A stretch of 11,840 nucleotides of DNA from Pseudoxanthomonas suwonensis (GCA_003240695.1 QFNC01000047.1:1-11840), one strand, 5' to 3'. Counted from the first letter of the stretch, positions 1 to 9,057 are shown. Notes: generated from the sequence alone by a model not told the origin. Program-made: numbers and translations.

Positions 1-1014
<1,014 letters not shown>

Positions 1015-1033
1015 CCCTGACCGATCCCATTCC

Positions 1034-1039
1034 AAGGAG
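1034..1039 (+). promoter_or_regulatory. Ribosome binding site deciding the start of the DUF4349 gene
   Basis: AAGGAG lies 6 nt before ATG 1046. It selects this start over the longer open frame beginning at 935, which would run inside the end of groEL. The next in-frame residues also form a lipoprotein signal, which supports the choice. Confidence 0.75.
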
Positions 1040-1045
1040 CCCTGC

Positions 1046-2137
1046 ATGTTGCCGCGAACCACCGCGTTTCCTTCCCGCCGCTTGGCGAGCTGGCTGTTCG
1101 GCCTGACCCTGACCCTGCTGGTGGCCGCCTGCGCCAGGAATCAGGAATCGAATGCCGCGGCCGACATGGCCGCGTCGGCACCCGAGTCGGCCAGTGTCGC
1201 CATGGAGGAAGCCAGTGGGGCGGACACCGCCGAGGCATCCGACTCGGCAGCGGCGATGGTGACGCGTGGCGTCGATGGCGCGCAGCTGGTCTCGCAGACC
1301 GGCATGGCCAGCGACCCAAAGCGCCAATTCCGCGTTACCGCCAGCGCGCAGTTCCAGGTCAAGAACGTCTACGAGACCGCCAACCGCATCGAGGATATGG
1401 CCATCGCCGCCGGTGGGTTCGTGGCCGGCAACAGCATTTCCACCGATGTGGAGGGTGGGCAGTCGCGGCGCCTGGGCGACGGCTCCGTGTTGCGGCTGAC
1501 CGAGGTGGTGACCCGCGGCGAGCTGACCGTGCGGGTGCCGGCCGACCGCACCAACGCGTTCCTGCGCGATCTGGCCAAGCACATGGATTTCCTGGATGAA
1601 CGCGCGTTCGCCGCCGAGGACATGCAGTTCGAACTGCTGCGCCGCCAGCTGGCGTATGCGCGCAATCAGCAGTTGCAGACCGAAGCTGCCCGTGCCGGCG
1701 ACCAGCCGTCGCGGGTGGGTGAAAAACTCGACGCCGCCGGCATGCGCGCCTACGCACTTGAACAACGCGACGCGGCCGTGGTGAGCCAGCGCGAGCTGGA
1801 AGACGCCATCGCCTTCAGCACCATCCGCCTGAACCTGTACCAGGACGCGCAGGTGCGCCAGCAGATCGAACCCGACACCGAGGCGCTGATGGCCACAGCC
1901 GGTCCCGGCTTCTTCCAGCGCATTGGCATCGCCCTGCAGGCCGGCTGGCGCGGCCTGCTGCAAGCGATCGTGATCGCCACCTATCTGTGGCCGCTGTGGC
2001 TGGTGCTGTCCGTGATCGCTGCAGCGCTGTGGCAGTGGCGTCGCGCAGTGCGGCGGCGACGTGCCGCGCGCAGCACGGTGGTGGTGCCCGATCTGCCGCG
2101 CCAGCCGGCACCCGGCAATGGGGAGGCCACGCCATGA
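1046..2137 (+). CDS. DUF4349 domain lipoprotein
   Basis: Predicted 363-residue envelope lipoprotein. The N-terminus has Arg residues (RRLASW), a hydrophobic stretch and a lipobox ending in VAAC at Cys29, so it should be lipid-anchored after export. An Ala/Glu/Ser-rich linker follows (about 30-90), then a DUF4349-type domain (about 92-290) with the typical pattern of a beta strand, an AAGGFV turn, a variable loop and an LTVRVPADR strand, followed by a helical arm (FELLRRQLAYARN and EQRDAAVVSQRELED). A C-terminal membrane helix (about 306-331) ends in a strongly basic RRAVRRRRAAR stretch, a usual DUF4349 arrangement. The molecular role of DUF4349 is unknown to me. The stop overlaps the next start as ATGA, so the two are probably translationally coupled. 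A lipobox plus a C-terminal helix would anchor both ends of the protein in membrane. Confidence 0.85.
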   Translation: MLPRTTAFPSRRLASWLFGLTLTLLVAACARNQESNAAADMAASAPESASVAMEEASGADTAEASDSAAAMVTRGVDGAQLVSQTGMASDPKRQFRVTASAQFQVKNVYETANRIEDMAIAAGGFVAGNSISTDVEGGQSRRLGDGSVLRLTEVVTRGELTVRVPADRTNAFLRDLAKHMDFLDERAFAAEDMQFELLRRQLAYARNQQLQTEAARAGDQPSRVGEKLDAAGMRAYALEQRDAAVVSQRELEDAIAFSTIRLNLYQDAQVRQQIEPDTEALMATAGPGFFQRIGIALQAGWRGLLQAIVIATYLWPLWLVLSVIAAALWQWRRAVRRRRAARSTVVVPDLPRQPAPGNGEATP

Positions 2138-4143
2138 ACCGTCCCATCCTGACCATGATCGGCGCGGCGACCGCGACCCTGCTGGCGGCATGCCAGGCAG
2201 GTGATCGACCCACCAAGCCGGCCGACCCAGCCACCGTGGACGGCACCGCGCACCTGCAGGCATTCGCGTCGCAGGCCGAGCTGGATGCGTTGCTGAAACA
2301 GTGGCGCGAGCGCGCAGTGAGCGAGAGCAGACAGAGTCAGGCTGTATCCGCTGCCGCAGCTGCCGAATCGGCGGCTGCGGAAGACATGACCTTGCCGATG
2401 CCGGCACCGGTTGCCGAGCCATCCGCACCATCCGAGCCCGCAGCAGGCAATGCCGCCAAGTTCGATGCCGCGGCGGACTCCATCACCAACGTGCAGACCC
2501 AGGGCGTGGACGAAGGCGGCATCGTGAAGCGGCACGGCGAGCATCTGGTGATCCTGCGTCGCGGCAGGTTGTTCACGGTGCGGGTGGGCGGCGATTCGCT
2601 GCAGCCGGTGTCGATGGTGGATGCCTACGCGCCCGGCGCGGAGCCGTCGCAGGCCTGGTACGACGAGATGCTGATCAGCGGCAATCGCGTGGTGGTGATC
2701 GGTTACAGCTACGGCCGCAGCGGCACCGAGATCGGCCTGTTCGACATCGATGCCGCCGGCACATTGCAGTATCGCGATACCTATTATCTGCGCAGCAACG
2801 ATTACTACTCCGCCAACAACTACGCCAGTCGCCTGATCGGCAGCACGCTGATCTTCTACACGCCGTTGTATGTCGATGCGTGGTCGCCGGAGGGCCTGAC
2901 CTATCCCGGTCTGGATCGCTGGCGCGGCCAGGATGTGCCGCAGGACTTCAAGCGGCTGCTGCAGGCGCAGCACATCCATCGCGCGGATGCCGGGCTTGAC
3001 CCGATGAACGATGTCATGGCGCTGCACACCGTGACCCGCTGCGAGCTGGCCACGCTGCCGCTGCAGTGCTCGGCCACCGGCATCCTGGGGCCGGCCGGAC
3101 GGGTGTTCTACGTATCGCGCGATGCGGTGTACGTGTGGACCATCCCTTGGCAGCACGACGGCGGCAACCAGCCGAAACCCGGCATCGCCCTGCGTCTGCC
3201 CCTGGACGGTTCGCCGCCGGCGGCCCTGCAGGTGCGCGGCGCGCCGATCGACCAGTTGTCGTTCCTGGAAGACGCATCGGGTCATCTGAACGTGCTGCTG
3301 CAGGCCGAAGGCATGGGCGAGGGCATGTGGCTGCGCGACTGGAGCGCCGGACGCATGGCCTTGCTGCGCGTGGCGACCACGGCGTTCGGCGGGCTGGACC
3401 GCGCCGCGCAGACCGCCGATTACCGGGTGCTGCTGGCGCTGCCGCCAGGCAACCGCCAGAACCGCTACATCGGCGACTGGCTGCTGTACGGCAATACGTC
3501 GTGGTATTCCGACGAGGACGATCGCCCTGCCGGCGAGCCGGCCTACGCCCTGCGCTATGCCGATCGCGGCGAGGTGGTCACCCTGCAGCCGCGGCATGGG
3601 GTGGAACGCATCGAAGCGATGGGCAGCGATGCCGTGCTGGTGGGCAATCGTGGTACCCATCTGCTGTTCAGCGCCGTGGAATTGGGCGCCACGCAGGCGC
3701 GGGTGCGCGACACGTTCGGCTTGGCCAATGCCAGCCAAGGCGACAGCCGCACGCACGGCTTCTTCTACCGCAACGACGCCGAGCAGACCGGTGTTGTCGG
3801 CCTGCCGGTGCTGCGCGCGGACGACCGGCCTGCGCCATACAACATCGGTGTGGGCGGCTCGGCGTCGGTGCTGTACCTGCGCAACCGCAAACTGGCCCTC
3901 TCCGCACTGGGCGAACTGGCCGCCAACGGCCAGGCGGCGCGCGACGACGGCTGCGCGGCCAGCTGCGTGGACTGGTACGGCAAAGCGCGTCCGATCTTCA
4001 TCGGCCAGCGGGTGTTTGCGCTGATGGGCTACGAACTGGTGGAAGGCGCCATCGCCAACGAGGCGATCCGCGAACGCAGGCGCGTGGACTTCACCCCGCA
4101 GCGTGCCGCTGGACGCTTGCCGCCACCGGTCGCCATTGAATGA
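2134..4143 (+). CDS. Secreted beta-propeller domain lipoprotein
   Basis: Predicted 669-residue lipoprotein. The signal sequence ends in the lipobox LLAAC (Cys20). A low-complexity Ala/Pro/Glu/Ser linker (about 65-112) leads to the sequence SITNVQTQGVDEGGIVKRHG (about 116-135). That stretch matches the entry motif of the C-terminal beta-propeller family (NVQVEGVDEADIVKTDG in typical members; Pfam Beta_propel, PF09826). The rest shows repeated strand-turn patterns expected of propeller blades (LVILRRGRLFTVRV, VVVIGYSYG, VFYVSRDAVYVW, VLVGNRGTHLL, ALMGYELVEG). The start at 2134 is preceded by GGGGAGG and overlaps the upstream stop, and the lipobox follows directly. The function is unknown; propellers of this family are extracytoplasmic and presumably bind proteins or polysaccharides. 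The DUF4349 neighbour is the obvious candidate partner, but that is inference. Confidence 0.85.
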   Translation: MNRPILTMIGAATATLLAACQAGDRPTKPADPATVDGTAHLQAFASQAELDALLKQWRERAVSESRQSQAVSAAAAAESAAAEDMTLPMPAPVAEPSAPSEPAAGNAAKFDAAADSITNVQTQGVDEGGIVKRHGEHLVILRRGRLFTVRVGGDSLQPVSMVDAYAPGAEPSQAWYDEMLISGNRVVVIGYSYGRSGTEIGLFDIDAAGTLQYRDTYYLRSNDYYSANNYASRLIGSTLIFYTPLYVDAWSPEGLTYPGLDRWRGQDVPQDFKRLLQAQHIHRADAGLDPMNDVMALHTVTRCELATLPLQCSATGILGPAGRVFYVSRDAVYVWTIPWQHDGGNQPKPGIALRLPLDGSPPAALQVRGAPIDQLSFLEDASGHLNVLLQAEGMGEGMWLRDWSAGRMALLRVATTAFGGLDRAAQTADYRVLLALPPGNRQNRYIGDWLLYGNTSWYSDEDDRPAGEPAYALRYADRGEVVTLQPRHGVERIEAMGSDAVLVGNRGTHLLFSAVELGATQARVRDTFGLANASQGDSRTHGFFYRNDAEQTGVVGLPVLRADDRPAPYNIGVGGSASVLYLRNRKLALSALGELAANGQAARDDGCAASCVDWYGKARPIFIGQRVFALMGYELVEGAIANEAIRERRRVDFTPQRAAGRLPPPVAIE

Positions 4144-4153
4144 TGTATGTGTC

Positions 4154-4573
4154 ATGAAAATACGCGTGTTCGCCACTGCCTTGGCCTTGCTGCTGTCAGT
4201 CACGGTGATTCCCACGGCCGCCGCTGACGATCCGTCATCCACCCAGGTCGGGGACCAGGCCGCCATCGTGGAACGCATCTGTGCGCACATGCCCTGCCAG
4301 CACGACGTGCGGGTCAAGCTGACCAGGGCCGATGGCAGCGTGTTCGATCGCAGCTATCCGGTGATGCCGGCAATCGTGCAGGGTTCGCGATTCGCCGTGA
4401 TGGCGGCGCAGAGGGTGTTCACCGAGACCGATCTGGTCGACGAGCGATTGACCAACCTGCGTGCGATGGACCGCGTCGTCGATGCTGCGAAAACGTTGAC
4501 TGCCAGGTTCGAGCAGACCACCGATGGCGGCATATTGCTGGAGTTGCACAACCCGGTCGATGAGTGTTCCTGA
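4154..4573 (+). CDS. Small secreted protein of unknown family, probably truncated by a frameshift
   Basis: Predicted 139 residues with a clear signal peptide (MKIRVFATALALLLS, cleavage likely after TAAA near residue 24). The mature part starts with a Cys-x5-Cys pair (ICAHMPCQHDV), which suggests a periplasmic disulfide, then alternates strands and one helix. I do not recognise the family. The start at 4154 is chosen for the signal peptide, 10 nt after the propeller stop; no strong ribosome binding site is visible, so it is probably co-translated with that gene. The protein ends ...ELHNPVDECS, and the +1-shifted frame continues immediately with coding-like sequence (see next entry). The native protein is therefore probably about 197 residues long and interrupted here by loss of one base near 4564. 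Confidence 0.65.
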   Translation: MKIRVFATALALLLSVTVIPTAAADDPSSTQVGDQAAIVERICAHMPCQHDVRVKLTRADGSVFDRSYPVMPAIVQGSRFAVMAAQRVFTETDLVDERLTNLRAMDRVVDAAKTLTARFEQTTDGGILLELHNPVDECS

Positions 4574-4743
4574 AATTCGACATGGGCATCATGCCGCTGG
4601 ACGGCAACGACCTGCGCCGCACCTCGAGTTGTCCGGTGGCGAAGACGAGCCTGGAGTCGCGGCCGTATCCGATCTTCCGGTTGGTGCTGGCCAATGGCCG
4701 CGCGCTGCCGAAGGTGGACGCCGCGGCATTGCGCTGCGAGTGA
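4564..4743 (+). pseudogene. Probable C-terminal fragment of the small secreted protein, other frame
   Basis: Directly overlapping the end of the previous gene, this frame reads FLKFDMGIMPLDGNDLRR, then TSSCPV, SLESRPYPIFRLVLANGR and ...ALRCE to a stop at 4741-4743. It has two cysteines that would pair well with the Cys-rich N-terminal part, and a high G+C third position. In this frame a stop codon at 4561-4563 blocks extension upstream, so it has no independent start with a ribosome binding site. Adding one base near 4564 joins it to the upstream gene as ...NPVDE-x-FLKFDMG.... A separate 50-60 residue gene starting at GTG 4564 or ATG 4582 is the alternative, which I consider less likely. Confidence 0.5.
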
Positions 4744-4761
4744 ATAGCGACGCGCGGATGC

Positions 4762-5409
4762 TCAGCCCTGTGGAGCGTCGCGCAGCCGCAGGCCGCCCAC
4801 CGCCCAGCGCCCGGCCGCGAACAGCGGCTCGGCGATCTGCGCACGCGGCGCGAGGGTGATGATGGCACCGTTGTCAGGATTGGCCAGCGTGGCGAACTGC
4901 TCCACGCTCAGGTGCAGGAAGCGCATCACGAAGCAGCGGATGGTCAATCCGTGGGTGACCACCAGCACGCATTCGGCCTGCTTGCGTTGCGCCTGCCGCA
5001 TCAGGCTTTCCAGGAAGCCCGACGTGCGGTCGTAGCAGTCGGCCGGGCTTTCGCCGCCATGGAAACGGTAGTAGAACCAGCCGTGTGTGCGCCGCATCGC
5101 GTCCTGTGCCGGTACGTCGGCATAGCCATGCTCCACTTCGCGCAGGCGCGGATCCTCGTACACGGTGATCCGCCCGCGCGCCAGTCCGGCACCATCCAGC
5201 ACGCCGGTCAGGGTATCGCGGGCACGGCGGAACGGCGAGGTGTAGATCAGCGCATCGTGCAGGTAGTCGCGGCCGAGTTGGGCGCCGGTCGCGCGTGCCT
5301 GGGCGTGCCCGGTGTCGGTCAGTTCGATAGCGTGATCGCCCACCGCGGCCGCATCCACCAGACCGACATTCGCCATGGATTGGCCGTGCCGTACCAGTTT
5401 GATCTGCAT
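4762..5409 (-). CDS. Histidine phosphatase (phosphoglycerate mutase-like) family protein
   Basis: Cytosolic 215-residue member of the histidine phosphatase superfamily. The phosphorylated histidine motif LVRHGQS is at the N-terminus (Arg7, His8, Gly9). Next come SPFRRARDT (Arg61 of the phosphate pocket), LREVEHG with the likely proton donor Glu91, a GGES loop (about 118-121) and the second catalytic His153 in VVTHG. The length and an N-terminal start within three residues of the RHG strand are normal. The start at 5409 is favoured over the longer open frame because AGGA (5415-5418, minus strand) lies 5 nt upstream. It follows the CoA-transferase gene by 29 nt in the same direction, so the two are probably one transcript. 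The substrate cannot be read from the sequence; a phosphoglycerate mutase proper, an alpha-ribazole phosphatase or a broad phosphatase are all possible. The long MRRTHGWFYYRFHGGES segment resembles general phosphatase members more than metabolic mutases. Confidence 0.88.
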   Translation of the reverse strand: MQIKLVRHGQSMANVGLVDAAAVGDHAIELTDTGHAQARATGAQLGRDYLHDALIYTSPFRRARDTLTGVLDGAGLARGRITVYEDPRLREVEHGYADVPAQDAMRRTHGWFYYRFHGGESPADCYDRTSGFLESLMRQAQRKQAECVLVVTHGLTIRCFVMRFLHLSVEQFATLANPDNGAIITLAPRAQIAEPLFAAGRWAVGGLRLRDAPQG

Positions 5410-5438
5410 GTCGGTCCTGCCCGAGAAGGTGATGGATG

Positions 5439-6959
5439 TCAGCGCAGCCGCATGTCGCCGCTGTCCAGGAAGCGCTGGTGCCAGCCCAGTGCTTCGGTCA
5501 GCAGGTGCGGGGTGTGCTTGCCGGCGCTGGCGGCGCAGGCACGATCGAAATAATCCTGCAGCGCGTCGCGGAACTCCGGATGCACGCACTGGGTGATGAC
5601 GGCGCGGGCCCGCTGCTTCGGCGCCAGTCCGCGCAGGTCGGCCAGCCCCTGTTCGGTCACGATCACCGACACATCGTGCTCGGTATGGTCCACGTGGCTG
5701 ACCATCGGCACGATCGACGAGCTGCGCCCGCCTTTCGCCGTACTCGGTGCCATGAAGATGGCCAGATGGCTGTTGCGGGCGAAGTCGCCCGAGCCGCCGA
5801 TGCCGTTCTGGATCGCGCTGCCCATGATGTGGGTGGAATTGACGTTGCCGTACAGGTCCGCTTCGATCATGCCGTTCATGGCGATGCAGCCCAGCCGGCG
5901 GATCAGTTCCGGGTGGTTGGAGATGCCCTGTTCGCGCAGCACGATGCGGCTTCGGTAGCGGTCGATGTGCTGCTTGAAGCGCGCGGTGGCTTCCGGCGAC
6001 AGCGACACCGCCGTGGCCGAGGCCTGCAGCAGCACCCCGCGGTCGATCAGTTCCAGCATGCCGTCCTGGATCACTTCGGTGAACGCGGTCAGCTGCGAAA
6101 AGCCGCCATCGGACAGCCCCAACAACACGGCATTGGCGCTATTGCCCACGCCCGACTGCAGCGGCAGCAGATTGGCCGGCAAGCGGCCGCGTGCCACTTC
6201 GTGGCGCAGGAACTCCAGCAGATGCCCGGCGATGCGTTGGCTGACAGCATCGGCGGCCTTGAACGGCAGGTTGCGGTCGGCGGCATCGGTCTCCACGATC
6301 GCCACGATCCTGTCCGGATCGCAGCGCAGCCACGGTTCGCCAATGCGCTGGCCGGGCTCGGTCAGCGGAATGGGCGTTCGACCGGGCAATGCCGAGCGTC
6401 CGTAGTAGATGTCGTGCAGGCCTTCCAGACCTTCGGGCTGCCAGCGATTCACTTCCCGAATCACCTGGTGGGCCAAGTTCAGCCAGGTCTTGTTGTTGCC
6501 GATGGAGGTGGTGGGGATCAGGCCGCCATCGGCGGTGATGCCGGCGACCTCGATCACCGCCGTGTCGATGGCGCCGTAAATGCCGGCCTTGGCCTGCTGC
6601 GCCACGTGGCTGAGGTGCATGTCGATGTAGTCGATCTGCCCGGCATTGATGCGCAGGCGGGTGTCCGGATCGGACTGGTAGGGCACGCGCAGGCGGATGC
6701 CCTCGGCGCGGGCCAGGGCGCCGTCCAGTTCCGGGGCGGTGGACGCGCCGGTGAGCAGGCCGATGCGGAATGGCTGACCGGCATCGTGCGCCCGGTGGAT
6801 GCGCTCGGCCAGCGCCAGCGGCACCGCCTTGGGCGATCCCGACCCGGTGAAGCCGCTCGTCGCCACCACGCTGTCGGGCACGATGCAGGCGGCGGCCTGC
6901 TCGGCGGAGGCCAGACGGGACAGGAATCGCGCATCGCGGATGCGGGGATGGGATGTCAT
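5439..6959 (-). CDS. Acetyl-CoA hydrolase/transferase family protein (succinyl-CoA:acetate CoA-transferase type)
   Basis: Cytosolic 506-residue enzyme, full length for the family, which moves CoA between acyl-CoAs and free acids such as acetate, succinate or propionate via a glutamyl-CoA intermediate. Visible landmarks: SGFTGSGSPKAVP near residue 35, an NAGQIDYIDMHLSH segment (about 105-118), SGVGNSANAVL (269-279), FTEVIQDGMLELI with the expected catalytic Glu295, NGIGGSGDFARN (385-396) that forms the CoA-binding glycine loop, and VTEQGLADLRGLAPKQRA near 434-451. The GGSGDFARN and FTEVIQDG motifs fit the AarC/Cat1-type class I CoA-transferases better than plain hydrolases. Start at 6959 gives a normal N-terminus; the ribosome binding site is weak. 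Head-to-head with the FAD oxidoreductase and first gene of a likely operon with the phosphatase. The acyl substrate is not resolved. Confidence 0.92.
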   Translation of the reverse strand: MTSHPRIRDARFLSRLASAEQAAACIVPDSVVATSGFTGSGSPKAVPLALAERIHRAHDAGQPFRIGLLTGASTAPELDGALARAEGIRLRVPYQSDPDTRLRINAGQIDYIDMHLSHVAQQAKAGIYGAIDTAVIEVAGITADGGLIPTTSIGNNKTWLNLAHQVIREVNRWQPEGLEGLHDIYYGRSALPGRTPIPLTEPGQRIGEPWLRCDPDRIVAIVETDAADRNLPFKAADAVSQRIAGHLLEFLRHEVARGRLPANLLPLQSGVGNSANAVLLGLSDGGFSQLTAFTEVIQDGMLELIDRGVLLQASATAVSLSPEATARFKQHIDRYRSRIVLREQGISNHPELIRRLGCIAMNGMIEADLYGNVNSTHIMGSAIQNGIGGSGDFARNSHLAIFMAPSTAKGGRSSSIVPMVSHVDHTEHDVSVIVTEQGLADLRGLAPKQRARAVITQCVHPEFRDALQDYFDRACAASAGKHTPHLLTEALGWHQRFLDSGDMRLR

Positions 6960-7019
6960 GCGGGACAGGTGGGTGGCAGCATGGGCGATTATCCGATGTT
7001 CGACGTGCATGGGGGACGC

Positions 7020-8646
7020 ATGGCCAACCCATCGCCGAATCGCAGCGACATGCTGGTGCTGGGCGCCGGCCACAACGGGCTGGTGTGCGCGGCCTACCTG
7101 GCCGCCGCCGGACTGTCGGTGCGGGTGCTGGAGCGGCGCGGCGTGGCCGGGGGCGCCGCCGTGACCGAGGCGTTCCATCCCGGGTTCCGCAATTCGGTGG
7201 CCAGTTACACGGTCAGCCTGCTGCATCCGCAGGTGATGGCCGACCTGCGCCTGGCGCAGCACGGGCTGCGCATCGTCGAGCGCCCCTTTTCCAATTTCCT
7301 GCCGTTGCCCGACGGCCGCAGTTTCCGCCTGGGCGGCGGCCTGACCGAGGCGGAGATCGCCCGCTTCGCACCGCAGGGCGTGCCGCGCTGGGCGCAGTAC
7401 ACCGCGATGCTGGAGCGGGTGGTGGCGGTGCTGCGCGAATTGGTGCTGCTGGCCCCGCCGGACATCGGCGAACGCCTGCAACTGGCCGATTGGCTGGCCA
7501 GCGCCACGGTGGCGCGGCGGTTGCGGCATCTGGACCTGCGCGGCCGCCGCGATCTGCTGGACCTGTTCACCAAGTCGGCCGGCGAACTGCTGGACAGCTG
7601 GTTCACGACTGAACCGCTGAAGGCCGTGCTGGGCTGGGATGCGATCGTCGGCAATTTCGCAAGTCCCTACACGCCCGGCAGCGCCTATGTGCTGCTGCAT
7701 CACCTGTTCGGCGAGGTGAACGGCAAATCCGGTGCCTGGGGCCACGCCATCGGCGGCATGGGCGCGATCACCCAGGCCATGCAGGCCGAATGCCATGCCC
7801 GCGGCGTGGACATCCACACCGATGCCGAGGTCGCGCAGGTGCTGGTGGAACACGGCCGCGCCTGCGGTGCACAGCTGGCGGATGGCCGCACGTTCCGGGC
7901 GCGGGTGGTGGTGTCCAATCTCAACCCGAAACTGCTGTATCAGCGGCTGCTGCCACAGCAGCATCTGGATGACGACTTTCGCGAGCGCATCGGCCGCTAC
8001 CGCTGCGGTTCGGGCACCTTCCGCATCAATGTGGCCTTGGCCGAGTTGCCGGATTTCAGCGCCGCACCGGGCACGCAGCTGCAGCCGCATCACCAGAGCG
8101 GCATCCTGATCGGGCCGTCGCTGCGGTATTTCGAGCAGGCGTATTTCGATGCGCGGTCGAAGCAGCACAACCCCGGCTGGGCACGGCAGCCGGTGGTGGA
8201 ACTGCTGATTTCCTCCACCTTGGACGACACCTTGGCACCGGCGGGGCAGCACGTGGCCAGCCTGTTCTGCCAGCACGTCAATCCGGATGTCGATGGCGGC
8301 TGGCCGCAGCACCGCGACACCGTGGCGCGGCTGATGATCGACACGGTCACCGCCTATGCCCCCCAATGTCGCCGGCAGCGTGCTGGACTACGAGGCGCTG
8401 TCGCCGTGGGACCTGGAGCAGCGCTTCGGCCTGATCGGCGGCGACATCTTCCACGGTTCGCTGGGGCTGGATCAGCTGTTTTCCGCGCGTCCGCTGCTGG
8501 GGCAGGGCAAGTACCGCAGCGCGCTGCCCGGGTTGTATCTGTGCGGCTCGGGGACGCATCCTGGCGGTGGCGTGACCGGCTTGCCTGGTCGTAACGCAGC
8601 ACGGCAATTGCTGCGCGATCGCAGGCATCGCTCGGCGGCGTACTGA
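7020..8646 (+). CDS. Phytoene desaturase-like FAD-dependent oxidoreductase (PYROXD2-like), frameshifted
   Basis: The N-terminus has the FAD-binding Rossmann motif MLVLGAGHNGLVCAAYL (GxGxxG at 15-20), the ribose-binding Glu38 in VRVLERR and the following GGAAVTEAFHPGFR segment of the amine-oxidase/CrtI superfamily. The C-terminus has the flavin motif LYLCGSGTHPGGGVTGLPG. Together they match the NAD(P)/FAD-dependent oxidoreductases related to human PYROXD2, usually 520-580 residues; the repaired protein here is 541. The reading frame breaks at a run of six C (8359-8364): upstream frame reads ...TAYAPQCRRQ, downstream frame ...PNVAGSVLDYEALSP. Removing one C restores a perfect family sequence. 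As written, translation continues in the wrong frame to a stop at 8594. Start 7020 gives the usual short leader (GGGGGA lies just upstream); ATG 6981 has a better-spaced AGGTGG and would add 13 residues. Substrate unknown; no carotenoid genes are nearby. Confidence 0.85.
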
Positions 8647-8664
8647 ACCGACCGGTTCATTTTT
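8644..8664 (+). terminator. Intrinsic terminator of the FAD oxidoreductase gene
   Basis: Stem TGAACC / GGTTCA (8644-8649 with 8654-8659), loop GACC, followed by five T. The first three bases of the stem are the stop codon of the gene, so the hairpin begins at the stop itself. Confidence 0.7.
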
Positions 8665-8768
8665 GCGACGCAGCGTGCAATTCTGGTAACGCTTCTTTCA
8701 CAATTGGGCCGCATCCCGACGTGGGGGAGGGAGCAGGCCCGTGACAACCCGGTTGTCGCGGGCTTTTT
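8665..8768 (+). ncRNA. Candidate small RNA or orphan attenuator ending in the second terminator
   Basis: About 70 nt without coding content separate the first terminator from a second, much stronger one. A very weak promoter-like pair (TTGCGA at 8663, GGTAAC about 17 nt later) could start a short transcript that ends at 8768. GGGCC (8706-8710) is complementary to GGCCC (8736-8740), which overlaps the 5' arm of the terminator, so two mutually exclusive folds are possible. No riboswitch family is recognisable. The simpler alternative is a backup terminator for the upstream gene. Confidence 0.25.
8737..8768 (+). terminator. Strong intrinsic terminator
   Basis: Stem GCCCG-T-GACAAC pairs with GTTGTC-G-CGGGC around a CCG loop, giving 12 pairs including one G-U, followed by TTTTT (8764-8768). 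The U-tract is only on the + strand side, so it serves rightward transcription although no gene ends close in front of it. Confidence 0.85.
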
Positions 8769-8799
8769 GTTTGCGAACGCACGCACGCCATCGGTCCGC

Positions 8800-9057
8800 T
8801 CATTTGGCGATTTCCGCCTGCATCAGACACAGCCAGATTGCGGCCAGCGGCAGCCACAGCCAGCGCCAATGCCGCATCGCCTGCCATGCCATGCGCCAGG
8901 CTGTGGTGAAGGATGGCGCTTCAGCCGCGTTGCGCGGCGCTCGAGTCTCTCCCGTCGCCGGTTTGCGGCTGCCCAAGGCCCGCAAGCCATATAAATACGT
9001 GCCGGTGATGGACAGTGCCGACAGCAGCACCCCGAACGCCGCCGCCGCCACGCTCAC
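8800..9057 (-). CDS. Small hypothetical membrane protein
   Basis: An 85-residue frame starting at GTG 9057. It begins with a hydrophobic helix (AAAAFGVLLSALSITGTYLY) and a positive GLRALGSRKP stretch, has a polar middle and ends with a second aromatic helix (WRWLWLPLAAIWLCLMQAE). Third codon positions are G/C-rich, as in the real genes of the window, whereas the same stretch on the other strand has no sensible product. The SITGTYLYGLR pattern resembles the membrane helices next to PepSY domains, but that is only a resemblance. The open frame extends further upstream, so the true start is uncertain. It lies between the orphan terminator and the immunity lipoprotein, which points the other way. 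Confidence 0.5.
   Translation of the reverse strand: MSVAAAAFGVLLSALSITGTYLYGLRALGSRKPATGETRAPRNAAEAPSFTTAWRMAWQAMRHWRWLWLPLAAIWLCLMQAEIAK

Noticed and set aside
1981..4317. 778-codon minus-strand frame opposite the beta-propeller gene
   Set aside because: Shadow frame with a Gln/His/Ala/Arg-rich composition and no recognisable motif; the opposite strand has a signal peptide, lipobox and family motif.
6988..6993. GATAAT on the minus strand as a -10 box for the CoA-transferase gene
   Set aside because: Good hexamer, but no -35-like sequence at 15-18 nt (the region is a G/C run), and one hexamer alone is expected by chance.
5439..8366. Very long open minus-strand frame of 975 codons
   Set aside because: Only the part from 6959 downwards is a real gene (CoA-transferase). 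The remaining half is antisense to the FAD oxidoreductase and gives a His/Gln/Arg/Ala-rich product typical of shadow frames in G+C-rich DNA.
5436..8594. Open plus-strand frame of 1052 codons suggesting a giant fusion protein
   Set aside because: The first 500 codons are antisense to the CoA-transferase and the phosphatase upstream region. Only the part from about 7020 is coding, and its end from 8364 on is out of frame.
8988..8996. ATATAAATA as a plus-strand promoter for the immunity gene
   Set aside because: More than 260 nt from the start, no -35 at proper distance, and it lies inside the probable minus-strand membrane protein gene.
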